Of a DNA stretch of 64,000 bases, positions 21,185 through 40,258 are shown piece after piece. The first letter of the stretch is position 1. The number at the start of each line of letters is the position of its first letter. The notes beneath the pieces were generated by a model, which was not told the origin of the DNA, ran no database searches, and worked only from the letters and a program-made list of their open reading frames with translations. Location of the stretch: positions 3,658,001 through 3,722,000 of the forward strand of contig NC_060017.1 of NCBI RefSeq assembly GCF_021134715.1, read 5' to 3'. The position numbers and the translations under genes are program-made. This stretch comes from Daphnia pulex. Its lineage: Eukaryota; Arthropoda; Branchiopoda; Diplostraca; Daphniidae.

Positions 21185-21375
21185 AAATTTCTTACCAAGT
21201 CCGGAACTACCCCGGAATCTGGAAATGATGAGCGATAGCTCGTCAGCTACTCAACCATATTGAGCTGACATCAAATTCTAGTATATCTGATTCCCACGAA
21301 ATTCGGGATCGAAGTAATGCTTTTGGGCTAAAATCTAGATTTGGCCAAAATCATGAATTTTCTTGAACTCTAACT
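21185..21375. repeat. Diverged single-arm copy related to the foldback element
   Basis: It aligns by eye with 19325-19475: CCGGAA motifs, TCAACCATATTGAGCTGACATC, CGGGATCGA, and TTTGGCCAAAATCATGAATT followed by TTCTTGAACT. Identity is moderate and the right arm is absent, so it is an older, truncated family member. Confidence 0.6.
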
Positions 21376-22299
21376 CGACTTATATTATACGTTATTTTTC
21401 AAAATTCAGTGATTTTCCGATGTTTTTACAGTCACATGAAACTGCTGATCTTAGTTGGCTATTTAGAGTGACTGCAAGGAATCATAAATAAACTGTTGTG
21501 TATTCACCTGGGTGTTTTGAGGAATGAATGAAGACTTGATGATAACGGTCGGTCGAGGAATTGACAAATTGTTTCTTGTTTTTTAAATAGACCCTGCATT
21601 AGTCACCACAGGGCTGTTGATTGAGTTTTCGGTGTCGACTATGGAAAACCAAAACTCACTAAATAAATTTATACCAGAAAACACACAGTAACAAATGTTA
21701 TAACAGCGTTCTTTTCGTGTCCAACACTCGCAAGTCTCAAACTCAAATGAAGAAGAGCAGACGACGAACAGAAAACAAAAATAACAAAACGCCATCTGTT
21801 TTCGAGAAAGACGATTACCAGTTGCTTGCAAGCGATCAGGCATGACATCATTTCTCTTGTATGACTGAGAATTGGAGTTCTTTCAAATAGGATAAGTCAT
21901 GGGGTAAACACGAAAATGAATGCTTCGGATTTGAAATAGTCTTTGCAAATTGCAAGTGTGAGGTGACTGAGCTGCATTTCTTTACTTTTGTGCTTTCTTG
22001 TTGCTGTTTTTCCGTGTTAATTGCTATTTTTTGTTAAAACTAGTAGCTGTGCGTAAACAGTATAGAATCGTTTTGTCTTTCGAAATGTGTACTATATTAA
22101 TTGAACTGCAACATACATATGAAGAAGTCTAAATTATTTACAAAAAAAGTTGTAGCGAGGTAGACACAATGAGACTATACGAATTATAAATCATGATGGG
22201 ATAAATCATTAAAGGAAATCAATGAACACTAGCAAAATTTTGCTGAATCAATCCTGTTAGACGTTAACGAGAAGTGCAGTTAATGCGGTCATTTATTTA

Positions 22300-22305
22300 A
22301 GGAAA
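22300..22305 (-). terminator. Polyadenylation signal for hamlet
   Basis: TTTATT on the plus strand is AATAAA on the minus strand, 391 bases past the hamlet stop codon. It is the first canonical signal I see downstream. Confidence 0.45.
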
Positions 22306-22695
22306 ATTTACGATATCGAGAGGGCTGATTAAAACAGTGTTAGACAAGATGTTTAATTAAAGGGTTTTTTTTTCAGGGAGGCCGACACGAAATAAAATAT
22401 GTAAAACGGCTTAAAAAAAGTACCAGTATGAAACTATGGACACAAGAACTAAAGTAGTACTGGGAGTGGTATACAGGGGAGGAATGAAGCAGAGCACAGA
22501 GCTACAAATACAAACATTTCTGCTCGTCCGTTTATCTTGACATCATCAGGACCACTACGCTTGCAAAGTGACAACGGAAACAATGGAATGAGATCTCACG
22601 GACATTTGAAATAATTCAACAATACGGGAAATTCTGATGCCGGGTAATAATTCTTTTTATATTTTTTTTTATATTCGTTTGATTGATTGTTGTTT

Positions 22696-27950
<5,255 letters not shown>

Positions 27951-29652
27951 AGAGGCCAAAAGAACCTGCATCATCATATCAAATCAAAAACCAAATTATT
28001 AGAGATTCTAGACTGTATGATTTCTGGACTTATTTATCTTTATTATTACAGTTATAAGAACGCCGCTCTGTAGTGTAATTGACGAAAAAAATAAATGGGG
28101 AACACTATCATCGGCATAAAGTAAGCTGGTACGTAGTAAGTACAATGTCATATGGCAGCAGCAGCAGCTAGACCCCCAATGCGATGACGGACCCACACAA
28201 AAGACGACAAGAGTGGCCTTTTCCGGGGGCGTTGTAACATAAAAACCCCCAACGGAAGGTCCAATCCATATATAAAGCGTCCACAAAAACTGCAATGGCC
28301 GAGAGTGGGCACAAGATTTGCCGCTTGCGGTCTATCCAGAGTCTAGGGCGGTGGTGGGGGGAGAAATAAACGAAGCCAATTCGATGGCTATATAGACGCG
28401 TATAGTGAATAAAACGGAGGCATAGAATCTAGTATAATAAGGCCTGCGTGTCTATAGGATCATTATCAGTCCATTTTGGCGTCCTGATTCTCTCTCTTTT
28501 CCCTATTATTACGTGTCAAATGGTTCCCCATTTCTTTTTTGTCTTCTTTGCATCTTTCTCCAGTCACACTCGCAGTTGTGTAAGCCCCTGCGACCATTAA
28601 CCATTCAGCCCGGTCGGAAACAACAACTGAAATGCTTCCGATGCTTGGCTATATATCCAGCAACGCTATTCAATCGGCTAATTTGAACGAAAAGAGAAAA
28701 AGGGGGGTGTACAAAAAGCGGAAGAAGAAGCTGAGGAAAGTGAAAATGAATCAAAAGAAATCAAATATAGAGCATAAAAAAGAGGCACTGGACCGCTCGA
28801 GGGTATAAAAGAGAGATTAGCTCTATTGATGGAGAAGAGAGAGAGAGTGCGCGGGCAACGGATAGCCGGCCTGCTCGCCCATCCGCGCCGTGTTAATGGC
28901 GGTCACTTTACGTGGACTACGTGACCCGCATTCAGTGGACGTCGATCTTTTGTCGCCAACAATCAACCGAGAAACGAAAATCCACTGGGCTAATGATCCT
29001 GCGGCTGCACCGCTGACTTGAATAGACGCGCAAAGTTCATTGCGCCAAGTACTGTACATAGCAAAGCATTGGCCGGCTTTCAGGATCAGAATTCTTTTAA
29101 TGAAGAAAAAGCCTTCGTCAACTATAAGCGCACGTTTGGCTATTCGAACCATCAATTCTAAAAGGATGTGATATTTTTCTTGATGGTACAACCAGATCCT
29201 ACATTACTTTTGCATGTCTATCTTAGAATTGATGAACGAAAAGGAGCCGGACAATATTGGAAAAGTCCATAAGCCTAGAAACGAGTAAACACTATCCTGT
29301 AGCGATGCAGGATGCATTTGAGTTATATACAAAGGCCCTACAAACTGTACACAAATAGAGGGGCACGCTGCCGATCGGCAATGGCGTGCCAGAGTGAATG
29401 CCAATCTATTGAAAAATTGCCAGTCCCTTCTTTATAGATATGGAAGAGAAGATTTTATCTATGAACCCACAAATAATAGAGACGGAGTTTGCCCATTCTT
29501 CTTGAGCGCTCGACCGCAACAGAATCATCTCCATATGGCCATCGCACACACCTCCGATTTATCTTCTATACACACATGTACAATAATAGGCTACTGATTG
29601 GCTCTATTGTCGCCTTCCGCATTTTCCGTCGCTAGCCTACACACACAAGTGT

Positions 29653-29665
29653 CCCCCCCCCCCCC
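29653..29665. repeat. Poly-C tract (13)
   Basis: Uninterrupted run of 13 C. Similar runs occur at 31338-31350 (13 G), near 55509-55520 and near 60425; none is coding. Confidence 0.8.
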
Positions 29666-31337
29666 TACCACCTTTAATTTTCAAATGGAACAGCCGAAAA
29701 TGGTCCGTTCTACCAAAAGGCGATGGCACGACTCGTCAGTATCTAATGACCCTAATGACAGAATCGATTTGTTGGGGCCCTGTCTCGCCCAACGCCACAG
29801 TAACTATTTTTCTTGTCAAGGAGAACGGTAGTCGGAGAATCTACAATGTACATTTGATCATCAATGATTGTCGCCCGTTGGTCTCTTCCCTGCTGTCACG
29901 AATGAATTCAAACGCCCCACAGTGGCGCAGCACATAGATACGCTGATGAAGAAAAATCAATCTGTTGGATTCGTATCCTTGCACAGCGATAGTTACGTAA
30001 AGGGCCTTATAGACTTGTACATATCTACACTTTCTTTTATATATAGACCCTAACAACGAACTCCCCCCACAAAAAAAAAATGCCTGGCGACTCCCAACGA
30101 GTCTGATGGATCAATTTCAATCGATTGTGCTCCCTGGCCGGCTGGTCTATACACACTACATATGCCTCCTATTGGAATCCCTACATGTGCCGTATAGCCA
30201 GCAACCACTAAAACCTTATACTGGATGGATACGGCAGAACCGTGCGCGTTCAATATAATAATGCGGAATAAGAGTGTTGAGGGGGTATATAGTAGATGGC
30301 ATGATGGGAGGAGACAAGAGTAGTGGGGGGGGGGGTCGGTTATCCATAAAAAAACGCGGAAATAAATATACCGAGAATCAGCCTCTCTCTCTATGGATAA
30401 AATACAGTAGCCTTGTGTACAGGGTTGGGAGATGGGTGGGGGGAGGCGGGAGAGAGAAAAGAGGCCGCTGTATTATGGAGTGTATATATATATAGACGAT
30501 GGAAATACGATGTGGTTGTTGGTGAGGTTTTCTTACCCCATTCACATTGAAATAAAGGGGCGACGAGAGAAAAAAGAAAATGTGGTGCCGCCGCCACAAC
30601 AGCCAGCAGTAGCTATTCACGCTGTACACGACAGCGATTGTCACTTAACCCGCAGTATATAGAGTGCGCCGTCTGATCTCTAAGTGCTTCCTAATGACAG
30701 GCCGTGCAGGAGCAGCAGCAGCAGCAGCTCATATAGTAGAGAATAGAATGAGCGAAAGCGGGGCGAGATTGGTAGAGTGAGCAGAGCAGATATTGAGAAT
30801 ATTGTGTGTACGTGTGCCACGGTGATGGAGAGCGTCGAGCGCTTGTATAGATTTGAGACTGAGATAAAAAGAGGAGAACATATAAAGTTATAGCTAAAGC
30901 AAAAAAGAAAACTGATTTTCTGTTACAGTAAAAGAAGAAGTTGCAAGGCCACAGGGAGAGTTGACACGAGGCAAACACAACTTCTCGCTTCATGGCTATG
31001 AAAGTCAAATCAAATTAAAAGAGTTGATTGGCCATTAAATGACTCGATTCATCAGCAGACGAGCGTAGGTGTGTAGTAGTCATTTCTGTCCAAACTTCTC
31101 AAAGAGTTTTATTTGGTATAGCCCAAAAAAGTTTCTAGTCTCGTATCGATCAAAGAAGATTTTTAAAAGAGACAAATTTATGACAGTTCGTGTGGCGACA
31201 ACGGACGGATGTTGTCGAGTTGGGATGTCGCCCGAAATTCCTCGTGTCAAACATTGTCCAAACGGCTCAAACATAAAAGTCTATCGGTTGTAGTAGACAC
31301 ACGAGCGAAGCGCAATATTTATGTAGGGCCTATGTGT

Positions 31338-31350
31338 GGGGGGGGGGGGG
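31338..31350. repeat. Poly-G tract (13)
   Basis: Uninterrupted run of 13 G following TATGTGT, in the gene-poor tract. Confidence 0.8.
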
Positions 31351-34300
31351 AAACAATGACATCGGCGACGTCTGCTCGTATATAAATGGCACCGAGGGAG
31401 AGAGAGGGGGCGGGAATTGATTGTGTTGAACCCATTAAGAGCGGATCATAACTCACTGGCAGAGCACACAGTCACAATTCTGCCCTCCCGTGCACGAAGC
31501 GATGCAACACAAATATTGTTTGTGAATGCCTTTTCTTCATTTTCACCCACACCTGGCTGTACATGTTTGTACGCGCAGGGAAATGTAATCATTGAATAAC
31601 CCCTACGGAATAAGCTAAGAAAATCGTATAGATCTGAGCTGGCCTATAAAGATTCGACGAAAAATGTTTTTACAGCCAAACTTCGTAGCCGTTTTACACT
31701 GACAATTATATTTCCGCTGTCTGTTTCATTTCCACCCCATTACTTCCATATTTATTTTAACACAACAGATATCAAAAAGTTTCTTACTGAAACACAGGTT
31801 TGTCGTCAAATCATTCTGTTTCTATCCCTCCAAGAAAATCAGACTGTTTAAAATTCCGACAATGATAAGTTTGCAAAGTGAAAACACGAGGCAGATTTGA
31901 AAACAAACTTGCATGAAAAATAAAATGTTATGTTTAGCCTACCATGTTTTCTAATATCCGTTTTTCACATATGACTTTCCTGCAGGAACAACACTGGATG
32001 GATTTGCCCACCAATAACCTATGTTTGTTTCACAATTGTGATGGTTAAATGCTTTCCAAATTTTAAAAAAAGGTTTTCATCTCGAAAAGCAAAGGGCAAA
32101 TAGAAAAAGTTTACCACGTTTAAACACGATTTTCTTTCAAAATAGATTGTAAAAATAAAAATCGTTAAACAATATACTATTTAATCATTTCAAATTGTAA
32201 TTTACCTTTCAGCTGAATTTCTATTGTTGTCATTCTGTTTTGTTTGATATCTTAAACTTTGTCTCATTTTTCAAACTTGTAATAACGAAAGCAGACGACA
32301 TTTTTTTTTCTAATTAGTCATCTTAAGAAATCGATCATTAAAAATCCATCCCTATCTTAAATCCAAACCGTTCAAAAATGATAAAAGCAGTTTTTCTCAT
32401 CCAACATCCGCTGGACGGATGTCGGAATGAGTTTAGTCTCAAATAGCCAAGAGGGGAATAATAACAACGGAATAAACAGATAAACACGTGTCCTCTGTGC
32501 AACCTAGATATGGTACTCGGATTCGATTAAGTCTCTCTTCCTGTCGTGGAATAAAACTAGCCTACACACACACACCCCGGGCATATACATACACAATAGC
32601 GGTCCATATATAGGCGTACACACAGCTGAGGTGTCTACAAATGACGAAGGGAAATCTATTAGCTCTTTGCCATGCCTACCACTATACTCTCTCTCTGTGT
32701 AGCCTACATATAAAGGAGCTAGAGGAGATACGAGGTCAAATTGTAGTCGAGATAGAGATATCCGGAATGGGTGGAGTTTGGCGGGATCAGTCGACCGGAA
32801 TTCTATAGAGACATTACGCATTAAGGGCAGGCCGCAAAAACGCGCGTCAATAGGCAATTGTCGTTGAATGGAAAGGGAGAAATGAGAGTTGAGCGGCAGC
32901 TATATAGCGAGGAACAAGGAAGAGCACGGAAAAATAGAGACGAGCTATATAGCGTCTAATAGAGCAGGCCATAGAGACACGTTATACTCTCCATGATACT
33001 GATATATACATATAAGAAGAGCTCGGTGCTATCCGGCAACAGCAGCAGCAATGAAGAAGATGTCACCTTTTATTATCAGCTGCAGGCACCAAACAAACCA
33101 TGTTCTATACCAATACATATTATATATAGGCGAGCGCTATAGAATTTTAACACAAAAAAAAAGGACCCCCGCCACCCGATCTGAATAGGATCATGTACAG
33201 GAGGAGGAGACCAAGAAGAGAAAAACGGCGAGCGGAATTCCCTGGGCTGTTGAGGGGAAAAAGGGGGAGGCAAACCGGATGAAAAGGATCGTTTCCAGCA
33301 CATTATGCCCGACTGTGTGTGTATAGAGACGTCAATGATGGGAATAAGAATATATATAAGGAGGTGGGACATGACCGGCCGCATAGTTTCATGTATAGCG
33401 CCGCGCATCTCACTGTAAACCTCCCCAATAACACCTCCCATTTTTTGGGATCCGAGCGTTATAAGTCTTGACACACGGGCGACTATAGAGACATGTCCAT
33501 TGAAAAATAGAGAGGCCTTCTTTTTTTTTATTGTCTGGTATATATATATGCCTGATGCGTTTGGGGCGTATATATAATATGGACGCGCAGAATATTTTTA
33601 TAAGAATACCACATTGTGGTGAACCAACTATTCCATCATTTCTGCTCTCCGGCAAGTCTTTTTTTCCGGGAACGGATCCTCGGCATCACTTTCACGCCCT
33701 CAAATTTCATTCAGAAATTTTAGAGCATCAAACTGTCAATTAAACAAAAATTTAAAATGCTTTTAAATGCTTTTTAAAATCGAGCGGAAAGGAAAAATTA
33801 TTTCTTTCTTTTAATGTCTAATTTTTTTTTTATGTAAAAATATGTTTGACGAAAACTTCCGTGTTTGTCAAAAGGTCCCTATTCTAACCCAAGCTAATAA
33901 ATAACGGTCAGTGTGAAAATGGATAGAATTAAAAAAAGGTCAAAGATAGCACGAACAAACACAGCTTGCCACAGCCTACATAGACTGTACAATCATCGAG
34001 TTGCTCCTTTCATTTATTTGGGACTCTATTCCGCCCAGCTGTAGGCCTTGTATACCAAATATTATTAACAAGCATACTGGGTTCAAGTTGATTGGCTGTG
34101 CAGGCACGTTCAAGTGCACAAACAAAAAGTCTAAGCTTCAAACCACAGGTGTGAAAATTAACCCTCTCTTCGACCATCATTCTTCTCAGCTGAGGGTCAG
34201 CAAGGAGGAACTTGTCTTGACCTTAGATATGTCGAATTCAATAGGGAAGAGGGTAAAGCGGTAGGATGACTCGAGGCTATCAAAGCTATGCATTATTGTT

Positions 34301-36591
34301 ATAGATAGAAGAGATACTATCCTGGATAACTTGTAAAAGGAAAAAAGGAGCTGGTGGTCAGTTGAATCTATTCAAGAAAAAATGTACATCTTCTCTTTTA
34401 TTCCAACAAAAGCAGCATGGCCAATGCATTTCATAGTTTGAAATGCGCGTTACATGTCTTATACTCGAGGCGGCGGTTCTCCCTTAGTATTTTTCTCCAG
34501 ACTTTTGACGTGTTGCAAACACCTCGTCTCCCATTGATTTCCTTCTTTTCCTTCTTTATCGGCCTTCTTCTTCCCAATGATAACGAATTGTCCCACGTCT
34601 ACCCCTCTCACATGTCTTCGTTGGTCATTGAATAGAACCCTTGTATGTAGCTAGGGTCGAAATATAAATATAATAGGCGACCCGATGGGAGAAACTCAGC
34701 CCTGTACCTCCTTTTGATAAAGGCTAACTTGTACACACAGCAGCCAGCCCAGCGTATGCAGGGGAGATATAGATTTCAAGAGTTTGCACCCTTCATTGAC
34801 GCGGCACATATGTAGAAAGAATAAGAGACGATAAGGAGAGAGAGAGAGAGGAAAACCGTGTGTGGACGGCCAACAAACGCGCACAGGAGCGCTTTCTCGC
34901 CGGCTGACAATTTCTATTCATTGGAAAATTTTTCTTCTCTTCTTCCATTTTCATTTTTTCTTTTTTTAGGTGGGGCTAAAGTGTGATAAAAATAATAATC
35001 TAAAGAATGGGAGGAGGAGGGAGAGATGGCCTGCTTATTTTCTTCTTCTATTGACTATAATTTCATTGTTATATCGTCCGTCCGGATATACAAACTGAGC
35101 GCAGAGCCTATTATTCTTCCATTTACAAGTTGTTGTTCCCATCTCTCAAATTTTGGTACAATGCAATTCAAGGTATTGTGTGATTGCGGCGTTCATATCA
35201 TTAAGAAAACGGTGTGAAATCTATTTTGATTTTTTATTCCCCCAATGTTTTTTAAGCCTTTTATTATTTCGCTCAGAAATTCTACCAGCTGACAACAGAG
35301 TCCAGCAGAGAGTCCGACGGTGAAAATTGGATGGCAAAAATAAAAATGTTGGGAGCTGTTGAGCCGAAGAAACGCCCCATATAGTAACTGCCCAAGTGAT
35401 TTGAACGCTGACATAGCTCCCAATTTCCCAGACTTCTCTCTCCAGCAGCTTGTAAAAATGTAAACTATATTACAGCCATCGTCGTTTGTGTTAACGAAAA
35501 AACTCTCTCACAGTCGTACACGTCATCACAGTGTCACGACCAAAAGAGACAACTGCCGGAGAAACAAGAGAGTCAGATGACCTACTAGTCAGTTGCACCC
35601 TCTTCAGTTTAAGCAGAAGTGAGAAAAGAATTATAAACGACATGGAGAGAGAGAAAGAAAAAATAGAAAAGAACATCAATACAGTTTGGACAAGAGAGAG
35701 AAAATCTCTATATACAACGGGCCACTGCGTTTCCGGCCCCTTCAAACATAACCCAAAAAAAACCAGCAACCGCCACCACCCCCGTCGTTTCAACCCTCCT
35801 CAATGTTATGATGGGGCGGCCGGCCGTAGAGAGAAACAAAAAGAAAAAAAATCTGCGTGTTGAGAGAGAAGATGAGGTCATTTTCCCATCAACCACCGTT
35901 TTTTTTTTCTTTTCCTTCTTAAAGAAAAGAGTCTTTTGACGTTCATTGAGAGGGGACGAAAAACATCAGCCATATAGTTTTTCTTTTCTTCAATTAAATT
36001 TAATAGCTCTCTCTTCTCTTATGCCAACACCATTTTTTTTTTTCACTGTTTAGTGAGTGAATGAGGAAAAGAAATAATAGGAGGAGGAAGCTCGGGAAAA
36101 ACCAAAACAAATGAGAAAAAAAAAAAAGGGCCATCAACCAATGAGAGAAAGTGGCCTGGCCTGGCCTTCGCCGACAAGTAGCCATAATTCTTACGGCCGA
36201 GTCTTCACATAAGCCCCGCCGTCTTACTGCGCATAGATCCAAACAAACGTTAAAAAGAGGTTGCGCGTTATTCACGGTCGGACGTTGAGTGTCGATTATC
36301 CGCTGATTTATCTCCCGAAACCGAAATAGAGAGAGAGCCCCAAATGAGAATTGAACAGTCATAACACCACAGTTCCCACACACACACACATCAGGACTCC
36401 CTTTCAGTTAACTTGTTAATTTTTTATTAGTATTGGGCTGCTGGACTTGATTTTATTTCCCCCTTTTTAATCTGATCCTCCACTTTGATTTTATTATGTA
36501 AATATAATGTTGCCGGAAAATACAAGAAAAAAGAAACACGGCCGGTTATCCTGCCGGCCCATCTCGCCCTTTTTTCCCTTGTAATTTGTTA

Positions 36592-36609
36592 GTGTGTGTG
36601 TGTGTGTGT
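36592..36609. repeat. (GT)9 microsatellite
   Basis: Nine GT units, followed within 30 bases by a short ACACACA stretch, so a weak hairpin could form. Confidence 0.8.
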
Positions 36610-39525
36610 AGCGGATATTGTGTTACACACACAAGTGTCGACGGCGGAGGAGAGAGAGAGAGACGGGCGTTAAACGTCAATCAAAGGAGATGGTTGAAAC
36701 GGACTCACGCAAATCAAACGAACCTCTCTAGTGGCCCAGCCGCTCTACATACACACACAAGGCTGGGCGTCATAAATGACTTTGGATATATAGAGTCCAG
36801 CCCCATATACCACGGCGGGGGTATATGGCCAGGCACTAAAGTGGAGAGAGAGAGAGAAAGGCGTCGTGTGATGTTCCATCATCATCAACTTGGGCCAGTA
36901 GTAAGACGCGTGAAACACACACACATATATATTTAGGAGAGTGTGTGTGTGAATAGACTTTTCTCCGGAGAGACGTGGGCGACGGCCCACTCTCGGCGCC
37001 GTGGGGGGATGTGTCACTGCAGCCCAAGGATCGAGGCAATTTAGCCAGCCATCAAATGCAGCTGGAACACGGCAGCAGTACATGGTGAAAGCGGGGAGGG
37101 GGCGATGATCTATAGATCTTTGATGCAACGCCTCCCAGTGGCGGCAAGGCACCACCCGGGGCCGGCCTATTTTTCTATCTAAATCTCAAAACATAAGACA
37201 CACGCCGAATGGGGAGACGCATCACGCAGTGACACGACCATCCCGGGCCCTAGACTGTCGCAACAGCAGCAGCAGCCGGCCGGCCGTCGCTTTCACAATG
37301 CGTTGACAATATCAAATCGTCTCTTTTGATACAAAAATAAAAGAGGCACCACCCCCGCTCTTCTGCTCCTGATGTCTCTCCCCCTAGCTCCTATATAGCT
37401 CCTTCTCACCAATATTATTAGCAACTACTACATGTTTGTCCTGCCGAGCTGTCGCCATCGTGCGTGTACGGCTCTCTCTCGCTCGCTCGCTCGGTCATGT
37501 CGGGCGCTGTTCTACAACAACTGAGGGGGATCCATCGTGTAGTGGGTCGGCTCCTATCAGGAGCCAGACAAAATAAAAAGACTTGCGCGAGAGACAACGT
37601 GACATGACACTTGACATGACCGATAATAAAAAGTAAAAGCTCGACGGAGCAAAGAAGAAATAAGAGAGCGACTCTCATTCAATCGACCCAGTCCCATACG
37701 CCACGATGATGACATGGGACCACGGCCAATCTTCTTCGCGACAGGGGGCCCACCCCCCCTTGGAAATTCAAACACAAAAACAAACTTTTTTTTTCGGGTT
37801 GACAGTCGACAAACTCGACATCTTCTTCTTCTTCCCACCCGCTGATTTTGGCTGATGCGCTTCGATATCACCAACACCTTGCTGCTCCTGAAGCTCGACA
37901 ACATTCCAAGGGAGAAAAATCTATTATACATGTACTGCTATGTACACTCGGATTTTTGTAGTTTGTGTATAGCAAATAATCGAGTGACAGGCAGGGTCGA
38001 TTTGTTTGGCCCTGTCTCAAAAAGAACAAATAAGAGAGAAACGTGTGCGCGTTATATATGGCGAGAAGCATCCGACCATCTTTGTCAACATCACTGTTGA
38101 TTAGACGACAGCAGCACTAGTTGGCTAATGTACAGCTGGAGAAAATGTGTCGTCTTTACCAAACAGCTGGCTGGGAATTAATAATCATCTTTTCATTAGA
38201 TGAGAGAGATTTGACTCGTTATCGCTCAACAACTCTTGCGATGCACATATTGGCTATGTTCAACCATTCACACCGAGGACTTTGTACATGTTACATCTAC
38301 TCGTCAAAACAGTTTCAGTGTTTCAAAAGTAATTGCAATCTCACGTGATTTGGCTAGATAATTCCGAGTATTGTAGGTGGTGATGACGTTTCTGTACCAT
38401 TGAAAATTGTATGTGTTTCCCAATGGTAAATTGACACCCCCGTTTTGACTCGGTTGAAATGATTTTTCTTTATTATTTTGAATCCAACGACTTCCTTGTC
38501 GGCCGGTGTTTGTTTTGTTACGACCTACAGTACGTTAGATAGGGGCGATTGAATAACTAATTCTTTCGTCACCTGATGCCGTCCAGCACAAAACCTCTCT
38601 AGCTCGCTCGCTTGTTGTGTGAAGCAACGCTATAGTTAATTAGGTAACCACACCCAGGCAACAATCGGTGGCTGCCGAGTCTGTCTGGGTCGGCTGCGAC
38701 CCTAATTAAAATACTAAGATGCTAACAAGAAAGTTGTTGTGGTTGTTGTTTGGCTTCCGAGAGTTACATCGCGTGCTACAAGTTAAAAAAACAAGATTTT
38801 GAGCGCGCAATTTGAAAAATAAATTTGAAACGTCTTGGTTTCAAATCATGTGGCCGAATATTTCGAAGGTCAAAGTGGAAGCTAAATGGAACGAAGAATG
38901 AACATTACTCTCTGCTCAAACTGTCAGCGACAGCTGATGCTGGCCTTGTCTCCGGGTTCCGGCCGGTTGCCGGACGCTGTTGCCCCCACACAGCAACACG
39001 GACATCATTGGCTGACACGTCCCGCGACATCGGAGCCAATAAGCGACGCCCGCGACTTGTGAAACTCTCATCTCAACGGTTTACATTTCAAATATTCCAG
39101 CCAAATCATCTTCATCAGATCAGCCAAATGATTTAAAAAATCACGCCATAGGATATTTAGTTTCATATCTAAAGCCTCTCGTTTTTATTTCAATCTCGAT
39201 TATTGACTCTGATGCAGCAGCAGCTGATAAGCGAGATGGCTCATTCTGTTCACAACAAACTGAAGAGGATCGCGCTAGCGATGCGATGCGATGGAGAGAG
39301 AAGTGACAAAAAACACCGAACAAACCCGAGAGCTAGGGTGTGATTGGCATGGATATCAATTGAAGAGTGAAGAGCTCAAATGCACCCAAGAGGGGTGGAA
39401 AGCCTCTGATATGCAACTGTCAATGTGTCAGAAGGACGTATAGAATCAGATCAAAAACAAGCGCAGACCAAATAGAAAAAAGAGAATGTGACGATAGAAG
39501 AAAAAAAACCTTGCACAGGATATAA

Positions 39526-39541
39526 CCCAAGTATACTTGGG
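39526..39541. repeat. 16-bp perfect palindrome
   Basis: CCCAAGTATACTTGGG reads the same on both strands and lies in a non-coding stretch. Confidence 0.8.
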
Positions 39542-40228
39542 ATATGTTTGCAGCTTGTCCCTCCCCAGTTATTCCCCGCTGGTTGCTGGAACACACAAAC
39601 AAAAAAGGAGAGAGAAAACCAAAATGAAAAAAATAAAAAGGGAAAATAAATATCAATAATAGCGACGACCTTTTTCTCTTTTTTTTTATGATTTTTTCGC
39701 TCTCTTGTAATTCTCGCATGAGCGCATCTGATTGGCACCAGACAAGATTCCCATGTCGACCCGTCACATACCCGAAAAAAAGCCAATGGCTGTAAGGGGG
39801 AAAAGAATATAACAATCAAAGAGTCTATACGATATTCGTCTCCGCATGAATATTGGAGCGGCACAGCAACGGTTCCCATCACCCGGTCAACAAAATACAG
39901 TCCTGATTGAAACGTCAAAAAATCCGACTTGTTTTGACTGAGATAACAAAGTGACAGGCGAACCAAACTCATCTTTTATCGAAGCAAAGTCCGTGTGTAC
40001 CTATAGAGTCGCACTTTAGTTAATAAGGTTGTGTAAAACGAACCCAATGGCCCCGCGTCTATTTCTCGTTGCTCGGCAGTAGTCGACACCCTTGTAATCA
40101 AGGCTAATTGAATTAGCTGCTGCCTGGATTCAATTCCATTTTAAAAGAATGTACACCCCATTCACTTGTTCACCAATTTAATCAGGCACAATTTAAGATT
40201 TCTGTTCGGTCGGCAATTGAGTTTTTCA

Positions 40229-40258
40229 CTTTGGAATTTCGAAAGTGAAATTCCAAAG
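40229..40258. repeat. Hairpin with 12-bp perfect arms and 6-base loop
   Basis: CTTTGGAATTTC (40229-40240) pairs with GAAATTCCAAAG (40247-40258); the loop is GAAAGT. A competing hairpin (TTCACTTT with AAAGTGAA) overlaps it. Confidence 0.75.

Larger units (their letters stand above)
20540..22695. other. Gene-poor region with a diverged repeat and the hamlet 3' UTR
   Basis: About 21185-21375 is a diverged relative of the foldback arm (shared words TCAACCA, ATTGAGCTG, TTTGGCCAAAATC, GAATTTTC). An imperfect direct repeat ACAATGGA(C/A)AGTCA(C/T)CTTCAAATTTCTT occurs near 21018 and 21166. Minus-strand AATAAA for hamlet is at 22300-22305. No other gene is supported. Confidence 0.45.

Noticed and set aside
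28823..29191. 122-codon minus-strand ORF, considered as a PR-domain exon
   Set aside because: It contains none of the PR-domain signature residues and has no phase-matching donor to 27965.
39451..39972. 173-codon minus-strand ORF
   Set aside because: Its hydrophobic Phe/Ser/Leu composition follows A-rich runs on the other strand; no recognisable features.
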